A stretch of DNA of 64,000 nucleotides from Bacteroidales bacterium (GTDB lineage: Bacteria; Bacteroidota; Bacteroidia; Bacteroidales; VadinHA17): the NCBI GenBank assembly GCA_029932855.1, contig JAOZPG010000015.1:1-64000 (forward strand), written 5' to 3'. A program made the position numbers and the translations under genes. The notes under the pieces are model-generated. The model had not been told where the DNA came from, searched no databases, and worked only from the letters and a program-made list of their open reading frames with translations. Position 1 is the first letter of the stretch; each line of letters starts with the position of its first letter. Positions 30,716 through 41,025 of the stretch are shown piece after piece.

Positions 30716-32236
30716 TTATTTTAATAAAGTGGAAGCGATTTCAGAACCGGGACCATTTTTTGTAATCTTATTTAAAGGGATTTCGCAATGCTTTGAAATA
30801 ATTCCGGCAATATTTACCATGCAGTCAAAGCCCTGGCAACGGCCCGTCTGGCTACGGGTTCTGCGTTTAATGGCATCCAGGGTTTTTGGCTGTAAAGGCG
30901 AATCCAGGTGGCGGATTATATCGCCATGAGTAACCTGCTCGCAAAAGCAGACAATCCTGGCGTTGTCCGGGTTATCATAACTCCGTTTCCACCATCCCGG
31001 CCAGCTTTCTTCGTCTCTGGTGTCAACCGCCTTGGGATCGGGCTCCAGGGATAAATTCATTTCATTCTTTAAGCTGTCAATCATGTAATCTGCCAGCGCA
31101 GGGGCTGTTGTGATCCCGGTGGAACGTATTCCTGCTACAGTCAGTATGCCCGGGTGTTTATCATTGCATCGTATCCAGTAGCTCCCCTGGCTGCAATTGG
31201 AGCGTACTCCCGAATAAATACCTATGGGTGCCTGTTCCTTTAATCCTGGATAGAGCTTTGAAGCTCCTTCCAGCACCCCTTCCAGTTGTTCAGTTGTCGT
31301 TCCGGTTAGCGATTCATGATTATGCGGTAAATCTTCGGCTGTCGGGCCCGCGATCAGATTGCCGAAGATTGTTGGTGTAACCAAAATACCTTTGGTTATT
31401 GCTGTAGGGATTGGCAGGAAAATCCGGCTGATCTGCGTATGACTGTACTTATCAAAAACAATGAATTGCCCGCGCCTTGGATTGGTGTCAAAGTTCTCGC
31501 CCTCATATAGTTTTGCCAACTTCTCACTCCCAAGTCCCGCTACATTAATTATTATCTTTGCTTTTAGTCTATGATTGCCGGAGGTGACGATGGTCTTTAT
31601 AGGGTTCCCCACATTCTCAAATCCGGAAACTTCAATGCCAAGCAGAATATCTGTCCCGTTTTGCAGTGCCAGCTCAGAAAAAGCAATTGAGGTGCTAAAG
31701 GGATCAACTATAGATTCACGCGGTACCAGTATACCTCCTTTTACATGGGTGGATACATTAGGTTCCAGTTCTCTGACCTCTTCTGCATTTAGCCTTTTTA
31801 TATCCTTAACACCGTTCTTAATGCTTTTATCGTAGATCCCATCCAGCTGTGCTTCCTGTTCTTTATCAATTGCAACAACTATAGCCCCGCATTTCTCAAA
31901 GGGGATCTTAAGCTTTTGTGCCAGTCCGGGCCATTCAAGTGATGCTTTCTTTATCAGTTCCGATTCCAGGCTGCCAACCGCAGCATCAAAACCTGTACAG
32001 ATAAGTGCACTGCTCCCTTTGCTTGTCCCTTCACCAACATCGAAGTTCTTGTCAATCAGGACAGTTTTCAGTTTGAATTGAGATAACTTATAGGCTAAAG
32101 CTGTTCCCACCACTCCGGCTCCTATGATAGCAATATCATAGGGCATATTCTTCAGTTGTGATGAATCGCTGAATATCAGCGACCTGTCCAAATCACTATC
32201 TGGCCAGTTGTACAGGATTTTACCGGTCTTACTCAT
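30716..32236 (-). CDS. FAD-dependent oxidoreductase with C-terminal BFD-like [2Fe-2S] domain (GlpA-like)
   Basis: DIAIIGAGVVGTALAYKLSQ dinucleotide fold; IVCFCEQVTHGDI...GRCQGFDC cysteine set. Confidence 0.85.
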   Translation of the reverse strand: MSKTGKILYNWPDSDLDRSLIFSDSSQLKNMPYDIAIIGAGVVGTALAYKLSQFKLKTVLIDKNFDVGEGTSKGSSALICTGFDAAVGSLESELIKKASLEWPGLAQKLKIPFEKCGAIVVAIDKEQEAQLDGIYDKSIKNGVKDIKRLNAEEVRELEPNVSTHVKGGILVPRESIVDPFSTSIAFSELALQNGTDILLGIEVSGFENVGNPIKTIVTSGNHRLKAKIIINVAGLGSEKLAKLYEGENFDTNPRRGQFIVFDKYSHTQISRIFLPIPTAITKGILVTPTIFGNLIAGPTAEDLPHNHESLTGTTTEQLEGVLEGASKLYPGLKEQAPIGIYSGVRSNCSQGSYWIRCNDKHPGILTVAGIRSTGITTAPALADYMIDSLKNEMNLSLEPDPKAVDTRDEESWPGWWKRSYDNPDNARIVCFCEQVTHGDIIRHLDSPLQPKTLDAIKRRTRSQTGRCQGFDCMVNIAGIISKHCEIPLNKITKNGPGSEIASTLLK

Positions 32237-32245
32237 TTATATATA

Positions 32246-32284
32246 AAAAGAGGAGGTTGCCTGCTTGCGACAGCCCCCTCTTTA
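32246..32284 (-). terminator. Hairpin terminator/attenuator between SusD-side genes and the FAD oxidoreductase
   Basis: Minus strand AAAGAGGGGGCTGTC-gcaagca-GGCAACCTCCTCTTTTT, imperfect stem then T run. Confidence 0.55.
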
Positions 32285-32303
32285 TGATTTTAAGAGATTT
32301 AGC

Positions 32304-33572
32304 TTACTGTATTATTTCAGCCTTAATATCATCAATTAGAATACGATTTTTGCCTTTCCCAACACCTGAGAGATTGTAATCGCCGGCTAGGAATTTAAGT
32401 TGTGTTGCCGAAGTAGCTCCGGTTATAGTAAAACTATATGCTCTTGCAGGATCCCAGATATCATTGACTATCAATGAATCATCCTGGGCCTTATTGTTGG
32501 GAACATTGTTAATCTCAAATACATCAACACTTGGAGTTCCTGCATTCAGGGCAAATACTTTAAGTACTCTGTCATCAATAGTTCCACCGGCAGAGCAATA
32601 AACGGCTGCTTTAAATGTAACTCTCAAATTGACAGTCCCTTCAATAGTACTAAGGGGTGAAGAAATAATGTCTCCCCCGTAGGTTGTCTTACCCAGTTTA
32701 AGGAATCCAGGCCTTGCATATACACATTTCTGGCTACCGGAGTATATGTTGGGGGTAACATCCCAGCCCATAGCCTTCTCTTCAGGTGTCCAGTCGTCAT
32801 AACGTACTTCACTCGGGTCGTAAAGGTAAGGAGTGGCATTACCATAATGCAGCCAGTTGAAATTCTCTTCAAGGACGATAGAGTAAGATGACTGTTTCAG
32901 GATTATCTGTTCTTCCAGTCCGGCGAATTCATTTGCACTTACCGTAAGTATTGCTGAACGCTCGTCACCTAAATTTTTAGCAGCTTGAAATTTGATCACA
33001 TCAGGAGCAACTTCTACTTCTGTCAGCCAGCTATCATCATCAAGAGAATAGGTCCAGTCAACATTTGCTTTTATAATAATATCGCTTACTCCTCCGACTG
33101 ATGGTATAGACATGATGGTGTCTCCGTTCATGATAAGGATATAGGGTACATTTGCTTCCTGATCGATGCGGAAAAGAACGGGTTGTTCTTCACCGTCAAC
33201 AATAAATGCAAAATTCATTGTACGGTTAACGAATACGTCATTTTCATTTATCAGGAATTTAAAAATACCGTCATCTTCTCCCTTATCGGGAAAAGCTCTG
33301 ACCCAATCACCTTCTTCCTGTGCAACTATTTCCCAGGGGCGGTTAGAACGTACCACATAACTTTGAGAATTTTCATTCATATCTACCGACAGACCAGTAG
33401 GACTCCCTTCAATTTGAAAATAAGGATCAGGCTGTTCTTCAGTCTTGTTACATGATATTATACTTAAAGATGCAATGAACAACAGTCCCAAAAGTACTGC
33501 AGCTCCTTTCTTAACATTAAAGATATTATAAGTATTCATATTATTAAGTTTATTATTATTTACCATTCTCAA
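32304..33572 (-). CDS. BACON-like lipoprotein, SusCD-associated
   Basis: Lipobox-like LFIASLSIISC; BACON-like SNRPWEIVAQEEGDWVRAFPDKGED and NVDWTYSLDDDSWLTEVE; C-terminal binding-type beta domain. Confidence 0.7.
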   Translation of the reverse strand: MRMVNNNKLNNMNTYNIFNVKKGAAVLLGLLFIASLSIISCNKTEEQPDPYFQIEGSPTGLSVDMNENSQSYVVRSNRPWEIVAQEEGDWVRAFPDKGEDDGIFKFLINENDVFVNRTMNFAFIVDGEEQPVLFRIDQEANVPYILIMNGDTIMSIPSVGGVSDIIIKANVDWTYSLDDDSWLTEVEVAPDVIKFQAAKNLGDERSAILTVSANEFAGLEEQIILKQSSYSIVLEENFNWLHYGNATPYLYDPSEVRYDDWTPEEKAMGWDVTPNIYSGSQKCVYARPGFLKLGKTTYGGDIISSPLSTIEGTVNLRVTFKAAVYCSAGGTIDDRVLKVFALNAGTPSVDVFEINNVPNNKAQDDSLIVNDIWDPARAYSFTITGATSATQLKFLAGDYNLSGVGKGKNRILIDDIKAEIIQ

Positions 33573-35133
33573 TTGCTTGTTTACTCCACCATACCGGTGT
33601 TTTCATATTGTTTTCTCCTCCCATCCTGTCAAGGGCTTCCTGTGCATTCTTATTATTCGTTGCCATGGTCGTATTGGGATATCCAAAACGTGTGGGAAGA
33701 ATCTTATTATTATATGTGGTTCCTTCACCAATTGTCAGTATCGGATAACCTGTACGGCGATACTCATGCCAGGCCTCCATCCCCATCCAGAACAGTGCCA
33801 GATATTTCTGGTTAGCAATAAGTTCTTCTTTTTCTTCCTGTGTGGCACCATTATCCCATTTTGCCAAATCGGAATAAAGAAAGCCGGTGATTTCCACGGG
33901 ACCAATGCTTACAGGTACTTCACTGTATTGTCCGTATTCTGCCCATTTGTTTAATGAAGCAGTAACTGCTTTATTGTAATGTATTTTGGCAGTGGATTCC
34001 CCTCCGGTAATTAAGCCTTTGAGGGCGGCTTCAGCCAGGATAAACTCTACCTCGGCATAATCCATAAACCACCCCGGAGCTTCCGGACGACATAATACAG
34101 CAGTATTCAGCCATGAGGTACCACGATCTACAATGAGTCGTTCTTCCTGAGTACATCCCGCTACCGTGCCAATCCATATGTTATCAGGGTTGCTGGTATT
34201 CGGGTTTTTCTTTCCAATAATAGGCAGGCGTGGATCTTCAAAAATTTGTGCTCCGAAATTATCGGTAATTACAGTCATTTTTATTAACTGCTGGGTTAAT
34301 TTACGTCCCGAACTTGTAAAATCTCCTTCACTTTTTATGGCAAACTCGTTACGATAGGGATCAATACCTGAATATTCAACAGTTGCATTATCTTCATTTG
34401 AAGTAAAGACCGGGTAGTCTGTCGGGTTATCCAGTATCTCAGTCATTTTAGCGCCAACATTCATCTCACTGCGTCCGCTTACCCTGCATAATAATCTGAG
34501 GTATATCGAATTGTTAAATTTCCTCCATTTTTCCATTGAACCGCCATACATTCCATCCAGGGCCGGTTTTATAAATACCGGGTCAGTAGCATAAATATCA
34601 TTTGCTTCCTCCAAATCTGCGAACATCTGTTCGTAAACTTCTTTCTGTGAATCGAATTTAGGTTTTATGGTACCACCGGGTTTACGCCCTGTAAAAGCTT
34701 CTGAGTATGGGATATCACCAAAGATATCAGTGAGGTTAGACATAAACATAACCTTTAATGTAAGTGCAACAGCCTCCAGCGAACGGTCTTCCTGTTCTAA
34801 GGCCAGGTCATACATATGCATAGTATTATTCGTATAACGTCCGTATAAGTTCCATACAGATTGCCAGTTCCCCTGGCTTATTGAGTAACGGTGTTCCTCC
34901 CTGGTAGTTCCACCGGTATGAGCAGTAAACTGGATAAGCTCATCATTCCAGAACCAGGTATAGTATAAAAAGGCATTGGCACCGTTATAGATCAGGGGTT
35001 CAAATATAGCGCTTGCCTGAACCTGACCTACGGTAGTTTTATTAGGGTTAACATTGATCTCTTCAAAATCAGATGTACATGCACTGAAAAAAGAGAAAAG
35101 CAGGATTGTAAATATTATTTTATTTATTTTCAT
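33556..35133 (-). CDS. SusD/RagB family nutrient-binding lipoprotein
   Basis: FSACTSDFEEINVNPNKT N-terminus, TLKVMFMSNLTDIFGDIPYSEAF, WFMDYAEVEFILAEAALKG. Confidence 0.9.
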   Translation of the reverse strand: MKINKIIFTILLFSFFSACTSDFEEINVNPNKTTVGQVQASAIFEPLIYNGANAFLYYTWFWNDELIQFTAHTGGTTREEHRYSISQGNWQSVWNLYGRYTNNTMHMYDLALEQEDRSLEAVALTLKVMFMSNLTDIFGDIPYSEAFTGRKPGGTIKPKFDSQKEVYEQMFADLEEANDIYATDPVFIKPALDGMYGGSMEKWRKFNNSIYLRLLCRVSGRSEMNVGAKMTEILDNPTDYPVFTSNEDNATVEYSGIDPYRNEFAIKSEGDFTSSGRKLTQQLIKMTVITDNFGAQIFEDPRLPIIGKKNPNTSNPDNIWIGTVAGCTQEERLIVDRGTSWLNTAVLCRPEAPGWFMDYAEVEFILAEAALKGLITGGESTAKIHYNKAVTASLNKWAEYGQYSEVPVSIGPVEITGFLYSDLAKWDNGATQEEKEELIANQKYLALFWMGMEAWHEYRRTGYPILTIGEGTTYNNKILPTRFGYPNTTMATNNKNAQEALDRMGGENNMKTPVWWSKQAIENGK

Positions 35134-35145
35134 GATCTGATTTGT

Positions 35146-38100
35146 TTAAAATGAAATTTTAGCATTAACTCCATAAGACCTTGTCATAGGAAATGCCATA
35201 CTCTCAATTCCTTTATGAATATTGTTCCCGTCTAACATACCTGTGTTAGGGTCATATTGAGGAAAATCAGTGATACAGAACAGGTTAGTGGCAAATACTC
35301 CAAGGCTTGCCCGCTGGATGTACTTGGTGCGTTGAAGTAAGCTGTTAGGTAATTGATAATCGAGCCTGACTTCCTGGAGCTTCAGGTATGAAGTACTAAA
35401 AGTATTGTTCTCTACATTGTTACGGTTCCACATATAAGTATTGTAATATGTCAGAGCGCTGCTTGTAATAGTTGTATTCTTAGTATATGAAACTGTTCCG
35501 TCTCCGTTATCGATAACATTTACACCCTCGTGTACCAATCCGTCGTACCTTCCTTCAACCGAATTATTCAGTTTTCCCTGGTAAGAAAGAGCGAAATTTG
35601 TTACGGAATAGGCATTTCCTCCCAGCTGGCCTGTGAAAGCAGCGGATAAGGAAAAGTTCTTATACCTGAAGCGCTGGGTCATCGAGGCTCTCCAGTCAGG
35701 ATTTACTGCCCCAATTTTCCTGTCTGGGGCCTCATCCAGTAATGGATAGCCATTTGCGTCAACTATATGCATTCCCGAGGCATCCACTTCTTTTCCGTCT
35801 TCATCGATGTAAGTTGCTCCTTCAGGAGCTCTCTGGAATCCTCTTCCGTAGATCATATGCATTTCTTCTCCAATATATGAATAAATAAATACACGGCTTC
35901 CTATTGTTGTTCCCATATCAGTCTGAAGCGGTTCTTCCGGGTCCCATCCATCCTGCAGGCTAACAAGTTTGTTATTGTTTTTTGACCAGCTAAGGTCGAA
36001 TGACCATTCAAAGTCCCCGGTTCTTACGGGAACAAATCTTGATGCAATCTCTATCCCTTTGTTTTCTATCTCCCCGGCATTGATCTTCATGCCAGTGGCA
36101 CCTGTTATCTGGTCTATGTCAACAGAAACTATCTGGTTGGTGGTTGAGGAATTGTAAAGCGCGATGTCGACTGATATACGGTTCTGAAAGAATTTAGCTT
36201 CCAGTCCGGTCTCCCAGCTTTCAACATTCTCGGGCATGATCATAGGGTCGGGGATAGTGCCTGGTAGTTTATAGGCACCCGAAAATGAGGTTGTACTGTA
36301 ATACTGGTCTAAAGAGTATGGGGATGTATCATTACCTACATTAGCCCAGGAAAGGCGGAGCTTCAAAAAATCGACCCATGATAGATTTGTTTTGAAGTCA
36401 AATGCTTCACTCAGTAATATACTGGCTGCAACGGAAGGATAGAAATATGACCAATTATTAGGAGAGAGTGTACTTGACCAGTCATTACGACCCGTAATAT
36501 CTACAAAATAGGTATTGTCCCAGCTTAGTGATGCCATTCCAAATAAGCTGTTGACTACTTTGATGCTTCGGTAATTATAGGGGTCGGGGTTAATTCCTGC
36601 AGGCAGGTTCTGGGTATGATATATACCTTCTTCACCTAACTGTGGTAAAGTGATCTTAGAGTTGAAATATTTTTTTACCATACTATTACCTCCAAACACC
36701 AAAGAAAGGCCAAATCGTTGATCTGCCAGTTCATTATTGGTATAGCGAAGCATAAAATCGTTGTTCATTTCAATATTCCTTACTGTTTGCTCGCGATAGC
36801 GACCATAAAGAGCTCCTGCGGTATAGAAAGGCATTCGTTGTGTCCTGAATTCATCCGACCAGTCCAATCCTGTCCTGACGGTCAGGCTGAGGCCTTCATA
36901 CAGGTCGAAAGTAAGACCGATATTTCCCAGAATCCTGTTTTTATCCTGTGTGCTGAGTATTTCATACAGAGTACGGTAAGGATTAAATGCCCAGCTGGAA
37001 GGGGTTACAAGGCCATGGCCGATATTATTACCTCCTACTGAATAGTTCGCATAATTATAACGTCCTTCAAAATATTCAGTTTTCCAGTCATTAATACTGT
37101 TTACATTGTATCCCCAGGCCAGGGCATACATAGCATTGTTCTCATCGTAGCCTCCTATAGGCATATTATCGCTGTTCTTTCGATAATAATTTACCTTGGC
37201 ATTAAGTTTAGTGAACTTATTCACTTTTGTGTTGAATGACAATGAAGCGCTTTGTTTGTCGAAACCGGTATTTGGCAGTATCCAGTTATTTCTGTAATCG
37301 GTAAATGAAAAGCGGGTGCTTGTCCCTTCACCATTACTTCCGTCTATGGTCACCGTATTAGAAGTTGTTACACCGGTTTTAAACAGACCGGTGTACCAGT
37401 CATCCTGGTAAACAAAGGGTAATTTAGTGAATTCATCTGTCTCCCAGTTTTTTGATGCATAAAGGTATCTCAACTTATTAGGGTCGAATTCCTCACCATA
37501 AGCATAACGTGACCAGTGAGATGGTTGTGCTATCCCGTCAGGTGCCAGTTCTGCTGGCATTTCCCATAAGGAGTATTCATCCATTCCCATATCCTCACCA
37601 TTTCCATATTGAGTTTGAAAGTCAGGAAAGTAGCCGGCCTTCTCAAAACTTGTAGTAGAGTTTATACTAACGCCGATTCCTTTATCTGTTCTGCCTGACT
37701 TTGTTGTGATCACTATTGCTCCGTTGGCAGCTCTCGAACCGTAAAGGGCAGTTGCTGCCGGACCTTTCAGTACAGAGACAGATTCTATGTCTTCGGGATT
37801 TATATCACTTGCCCCGTTACCAAAATCAACAGGAGCATCAACCTGTGCATAGTTAGAAACGCTGCGCGTTGCGGTCATGCCTGAAGTGATAGGTATCCCA
37901 TCAACAACGAATAAGGCTTCGTTGTTGCCATAATTCAGGGACTGGTCACCACGAAGCGTAACACGCATAGAACCACTGGGACCTGAACCTGCCTGGTCGA
38001 ATGTCAGACCGGCTACCTTTCCGGAGATTGAATTCAACCAGTTACCGGAAACCGTTTTTGTAAGCTCTTCATTTTCAATCTTGGATACTGAATATCCAAG

Positions 38101-38469
38101 AGACTTTTGTTCACGTGTTATTCCCATGGCAGTTACAACCACACTTTCAATAAGAAGTGCATCTTCCTCCAGTACCACATTGATAATACTTTGATTATTG
38201 ATGGGAATCTCCTGTGCTTTATATCCCAGAAACTGTACTAAAAGAACAGGGTCCTGGCCGGATATTTCAAGGCTGTATTCCCCATCCAGATTAGTTACTG
38301 TACCAGTTGTAGTACCTTTAATCTGTACTGTGGCACCGATGATGGTTGTTTCACCATCCGAGTCATACACAACTCCTGTTACCACCCTGTTCTGCCCCAT
38401 GGCTGTAATGCCAAAAAAAAGCAGTAACAAACCGGTAAAGAGTGTTTTCATAGTTGATTTTAATACCAT
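35146..38469 (-). CDS. SusC/RagA family TonB-linked outer membrane protein
   Basis: Carboxypeptidase-regulatory-like N-domain, plug with VSVLKGPAATALYGSRAANGAIVITTKSG, C-terminal barrel. Confidence 0.95.
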   Translation of the reverse strand: MVLKSTMKTLFTGLLLLFFGITAMGQNRVVTGVVYDSDGETTIIGATVQIKGTTTGTVTNLDGEYSLEISGQDPVLLVQFLGYKAQEIPINNQSIINVVLEEDALLIESVVVTAMGITREQKSLGYSVSKIENEELTKTVSGNWLNSISGKVAGLTFDQAGSGPSGSMRVTLRGDQSLNYGNNEALFVVDGIPITSGMTATRSVSNYAQVDAPVDFGNGASDINPEDIESVSVLKGPAATALYGSRAANGAIVITTKSGRTDKGIGVSINSTTSFEKAGYFPDFQTQYGNGEDMGMDEYSLWEMPAELAPDGIAQPSHWSRYAYGEEFDPNKLRYLYASKNWETDEFTKLPFVYQDDWYTGLFKTGVTTSNTVTIDGSNGEGTSTRFSFTDYRNNWILPNTGFDKQSASLSFNTKVNKFTKLNAKVNYYRKNSDNMPIGGYDENNAMYALAWGYNVNSINDWKTEYFEGRYNYANYSVGGNNIGHGLVTPSSWAFNPYRTLYEILSTQDKNRILGNIGLTFDLYEGLSLTVRTGLDWSDEFRTQRMPFYTAGALYGRYREQTVRNIEMNNDFMLRYTNNELADQRFGLSLVFGGNSMVKKYFNSKITLPQLGEEGIYHTQNLPAGINPDPYNYRSIKVVNSLFGMASLSWDNTYFVDITGRNDWSSTLSPNNWSYFYPSVAASILLSEAFDFKTNLSWVDFLKLRLSWANVGNDTSPYSLDQYYSTTSFSGAYKLPGTIPDPMIMPENVESWETGLEAKFFQNRISVDIALYNSSTTNQIVSVDIDQITGATGMKINAGEIENKGIEIASRFVPVRTGDFEWSFDLSWSKNNNKLVSLQDGWDPEEPLQTDMGTTIGSRVFIYSYIGEEMHMIYGRGFQRAPEGATYIDEDGKEVDASGMHIVDANGYPLLDEAPDRKIGAVNPDWRASMTQRFRYKNFSLSAAFTGQLGGNAYSVTNFALSYQGKLNNSVEGRYDGLVHEGVNVIDNGDGTVSYTKNTTITSSALTYYNTYMWNRNNVENNTFSTSYLKLQEVRLDYQLPNSLLQRTKYIQRASLGVFATNLFCITDFPQYDPNTGMLDGNNIHKGIESMAFPMTRSYGVNAKISF

Positions 38470-38501
38470 AGGTTTAAGGTTTAGTGTTAAATAAAATATA
38501 A

Positions 38502-40487
38502 TTATCTCATTAAGTATGTAAATTCTTTGGGTCGTTGCATTGATTCTGTATATATATTGCCAAAACGGTCGGTAACAGTAATCTCAAGTGTTGATGTTGG
38601 ACTTGAAGCCGTAACTATAAAGAAATGAGGAGTGGTGTTGGTAACAAAACTGCCGGTTGGGGTAGCTCCTGCGTTTAACCTTAAAGCTTCATAAGAAATA
38701 ATATGTAGCGGGTCTTTGAGGTTTGCACGGGTAACAGGCAGTTGATTACCGTTCTCTGTTACAGTTATATTCCAGCTTTTGTCCCAGCCCCAGATATTAA
38801 TAAGAACTTCATTAGAAGTACTCTGACTTGCATATTCACCTGCATATGGTGCCAATTTAGCGTCTGATGAGTTTGGTGCAAAGCTTGCGGCAGTTATATG
38901 AATTGTGTTTCGGTCGTATGACCTGAACTGGTAGTCGCTTTCATATCCTGTACTTTTATAACTCCATTGCAGTTCCGTACCGTCTATTTCCCATATACCA
39001 TATCCTCCGGGACTTCCATCTGTACATATATGATTTCCAGCATAACCGTCTTTTCCTGTCCACCACCATGTAGCACAAACAGCTGCAGTATTAACCTCCA
39101 TTAATGATTCTGTCGCTTCAACTGAGTAATTTACATGAGTATGCCCGGTAAGAATATGAACATTGCTAAAGTCTTGAAGTGCCGATTTTAGGGCGCTTCC
39201 ATTATCCAGTGCAAAATAAGCATCGTAATTACCGCTATTATCCACAACGGGCTTTCTATAAAGCGGACAATGCATACCCAGTATGATGGGTGTGTTTTTG
39301 TCGCTGATAGTTGCCAGGTCTTTTCTCAGCCATTCCATTTCATCGGGAATAATATAGTTATTGTAGTTACGTGCTCCAATTACACCCTGAGAGCCACCGG
39401 TATTCAGATATTCTACATCGTCAAGGACAATATAATGTACACTTCCCAGATTAAAGGAATAAAAATTCGGACCAACAATATCTTTAAAGGCCTGTTCGGT
39501 ATACCAGTCACCGGTGCAATAGGGATCATTATCGTGGTTCCCCATAGTGTTGAACATAGTACAATTTACTTTGTACATCTGGACAAGGTATTCAGGCAAT
39601 GCAAAATGGTTAGAGTACCAAAACAGATCCCATGTCAGATCTCCAAGAGTAAGTCCGTACACTTTAGTGCCCTGGGCTTCATAATTGCTTATAGTTGCAT
39701 TAATATCAGACAGGAAGCCGCTGCTGAACTGGGCTATATCATTGATGCGGTTTGCCAGGTGCCAGTCGGCCATGGTAAGTACCACATGCTTGCTGTTGTC
39801 AACTTCAATTAATGAAAAATCTTTTCGTTCTACAGTAGTACCTCCTCCAAGCCTCTTGTAAAACTGCGCAAGATTTTCTGTATTGCTTACTTCATAATTA
39901 CCGGGTACAGATATGAAGACATATTCGTACTTCTTTGCAGAAGGAAGATAATATATACCATTATCATCGGTAACAGTAACTTCAATACCATCAGAAACCA
40001 CTACGCCGGGGACCCCGTGCCCGTTGCAATAAACAATTCCTTTAATGGTCATCCCTTCCTTATCGGGAATATTTACATCTACAATAATATCAATATTAAC
40101 TACACCCATGACCTGGCTTTCATCATCCCTTAAAACGGTTATTTTATAGTTGCCTGAACTAATTTCGATAGGTAAAGTGAATGTGGCCGATACATCAGTT
40201 ACTGAATTTACGGTGATAGTGTATTCAATATTGCTGTCTGTTGTAGAAGTAAGTCGTATCTGATCACCTTCTTTAAAACCTTTACCGGTGATTGTAATGT
40301 CGCTGAGAGCAACTACATTAATGGATGAAGGAATGGAAACCCCTGTAATATTAAGCTTGTTGTCCGGACCATCAGGAATGTCATCACCGTCACATCCGGA
40401 AAAGACAAAGGCTGTTCCGGAAATAAAAAGAAATAAGATTATATTCTTTAGATTTAACTGGTATTTACTGTTTCGTTTTATCATCAA
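38502..40487 (-). CDS. Calcineurin-like metallophosphoesterase with N-terminal TIG-like domain (lipoprotein)
   Basis: MADWHLANRIND, LTLGDLTWD, MFNTMGNHDNDPY, ILGMHCPLY, ILTGHTHVN metal-site motifs. Confidence 0.88.
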   Translation of the reverse strand: MMIKRNSKYQLNLKNIILFLFISGTAFVFSGCDGDDIPDGPDNKLNITGVSIPSSINVVALSDITITGKGFKEGDQIRLTSTTDSNIEYTITVNSVTDVSATFTLPIEISSGNYKITVLRDDESQVMGVVNIDIIVDVNIPDKEGMTIKGIVYCNGHGVPGVVVSDGIEVTVTDDNGIYYLPSAKKYEYVFISVPGNYEVSNTENLAQFYKRLGGGTTVERKDFSLIEVDNSKHVVLTMADWHLANRINDIAQFSSGFLSDINATISNYEAQGTKVYGLTLGDLTWDLFWYSNHFALPEYLVQMYKVNCTMFNTMGNHDNDPYCTGDWYTEQAFKDIVGPNFYSFNLGSVHYIVLDDVEYLNTGGSQGVIGARNYNNYIIPDEMEWLRKDLATISDKNTPIILGMHCPLYRKPVVDNSGNYDAYFALDNGSALKSALQDFSNVHILTGHTHVNYSVEATESLMEVNTAAVCATWWWTGKDGYAGNHICTDGSPGGYGIWEIDGTELQWSYKSTGYESDYQFRSYDRNTIHITAASFAPNSSDAKLAPYAGEYASQSTSNEVLINIWGWDKSWNITVTENGNQLPVTRANLKDPLHIISYEALRLNAGATPTGSFVTNTTPHFFIVTASSPTSTLEITVTDRFGNIYTESMQRPKEFTYLMR

Positions 40488-41025
40488 TTCTAATATTGTT
40501 ATACCTTATAATATATGAAAAAAAATTTAACCGGCAAGTATATATAACCCCAATAATTTGTATTTATTATATACCTGATTCCGGATAATGTTTGCGACAT
40601 AAAAATAGAACAAGTTTTTAACAAAACAAAACATTAACGAAAGTTAAAGATTTTTAAAAGAAAGCTGTTATATTTTCGTATTTGTGTTGATATTTAAAAA
40701 AAAATCAAATCATTTTCACAGTTTACATCCATTTATTTTTCAACAATAAGAATAAAAGAAAACCAAAGTGATCTGAACTTAGCTGGCATACTTTATGTTG
40801 CTGGAATATAGGCTGCTTTAGTGTTTGTAGGAGAATTGCGAGTAGAAGCAAAAAATCTAATAATTTGAATATAGATTTTATGGATTTAATAATTATTGAT
40901 AAATATTTTTGCTTCCTGCTATGAATTATTATGAATAATAAATAAATAATATATACTTTTAGCGGAATAAATTAGCGAAAGAAAAAGAAACTATATTTCG
41001 TTTTGTTTCAGGAAAAAGTAATTAA

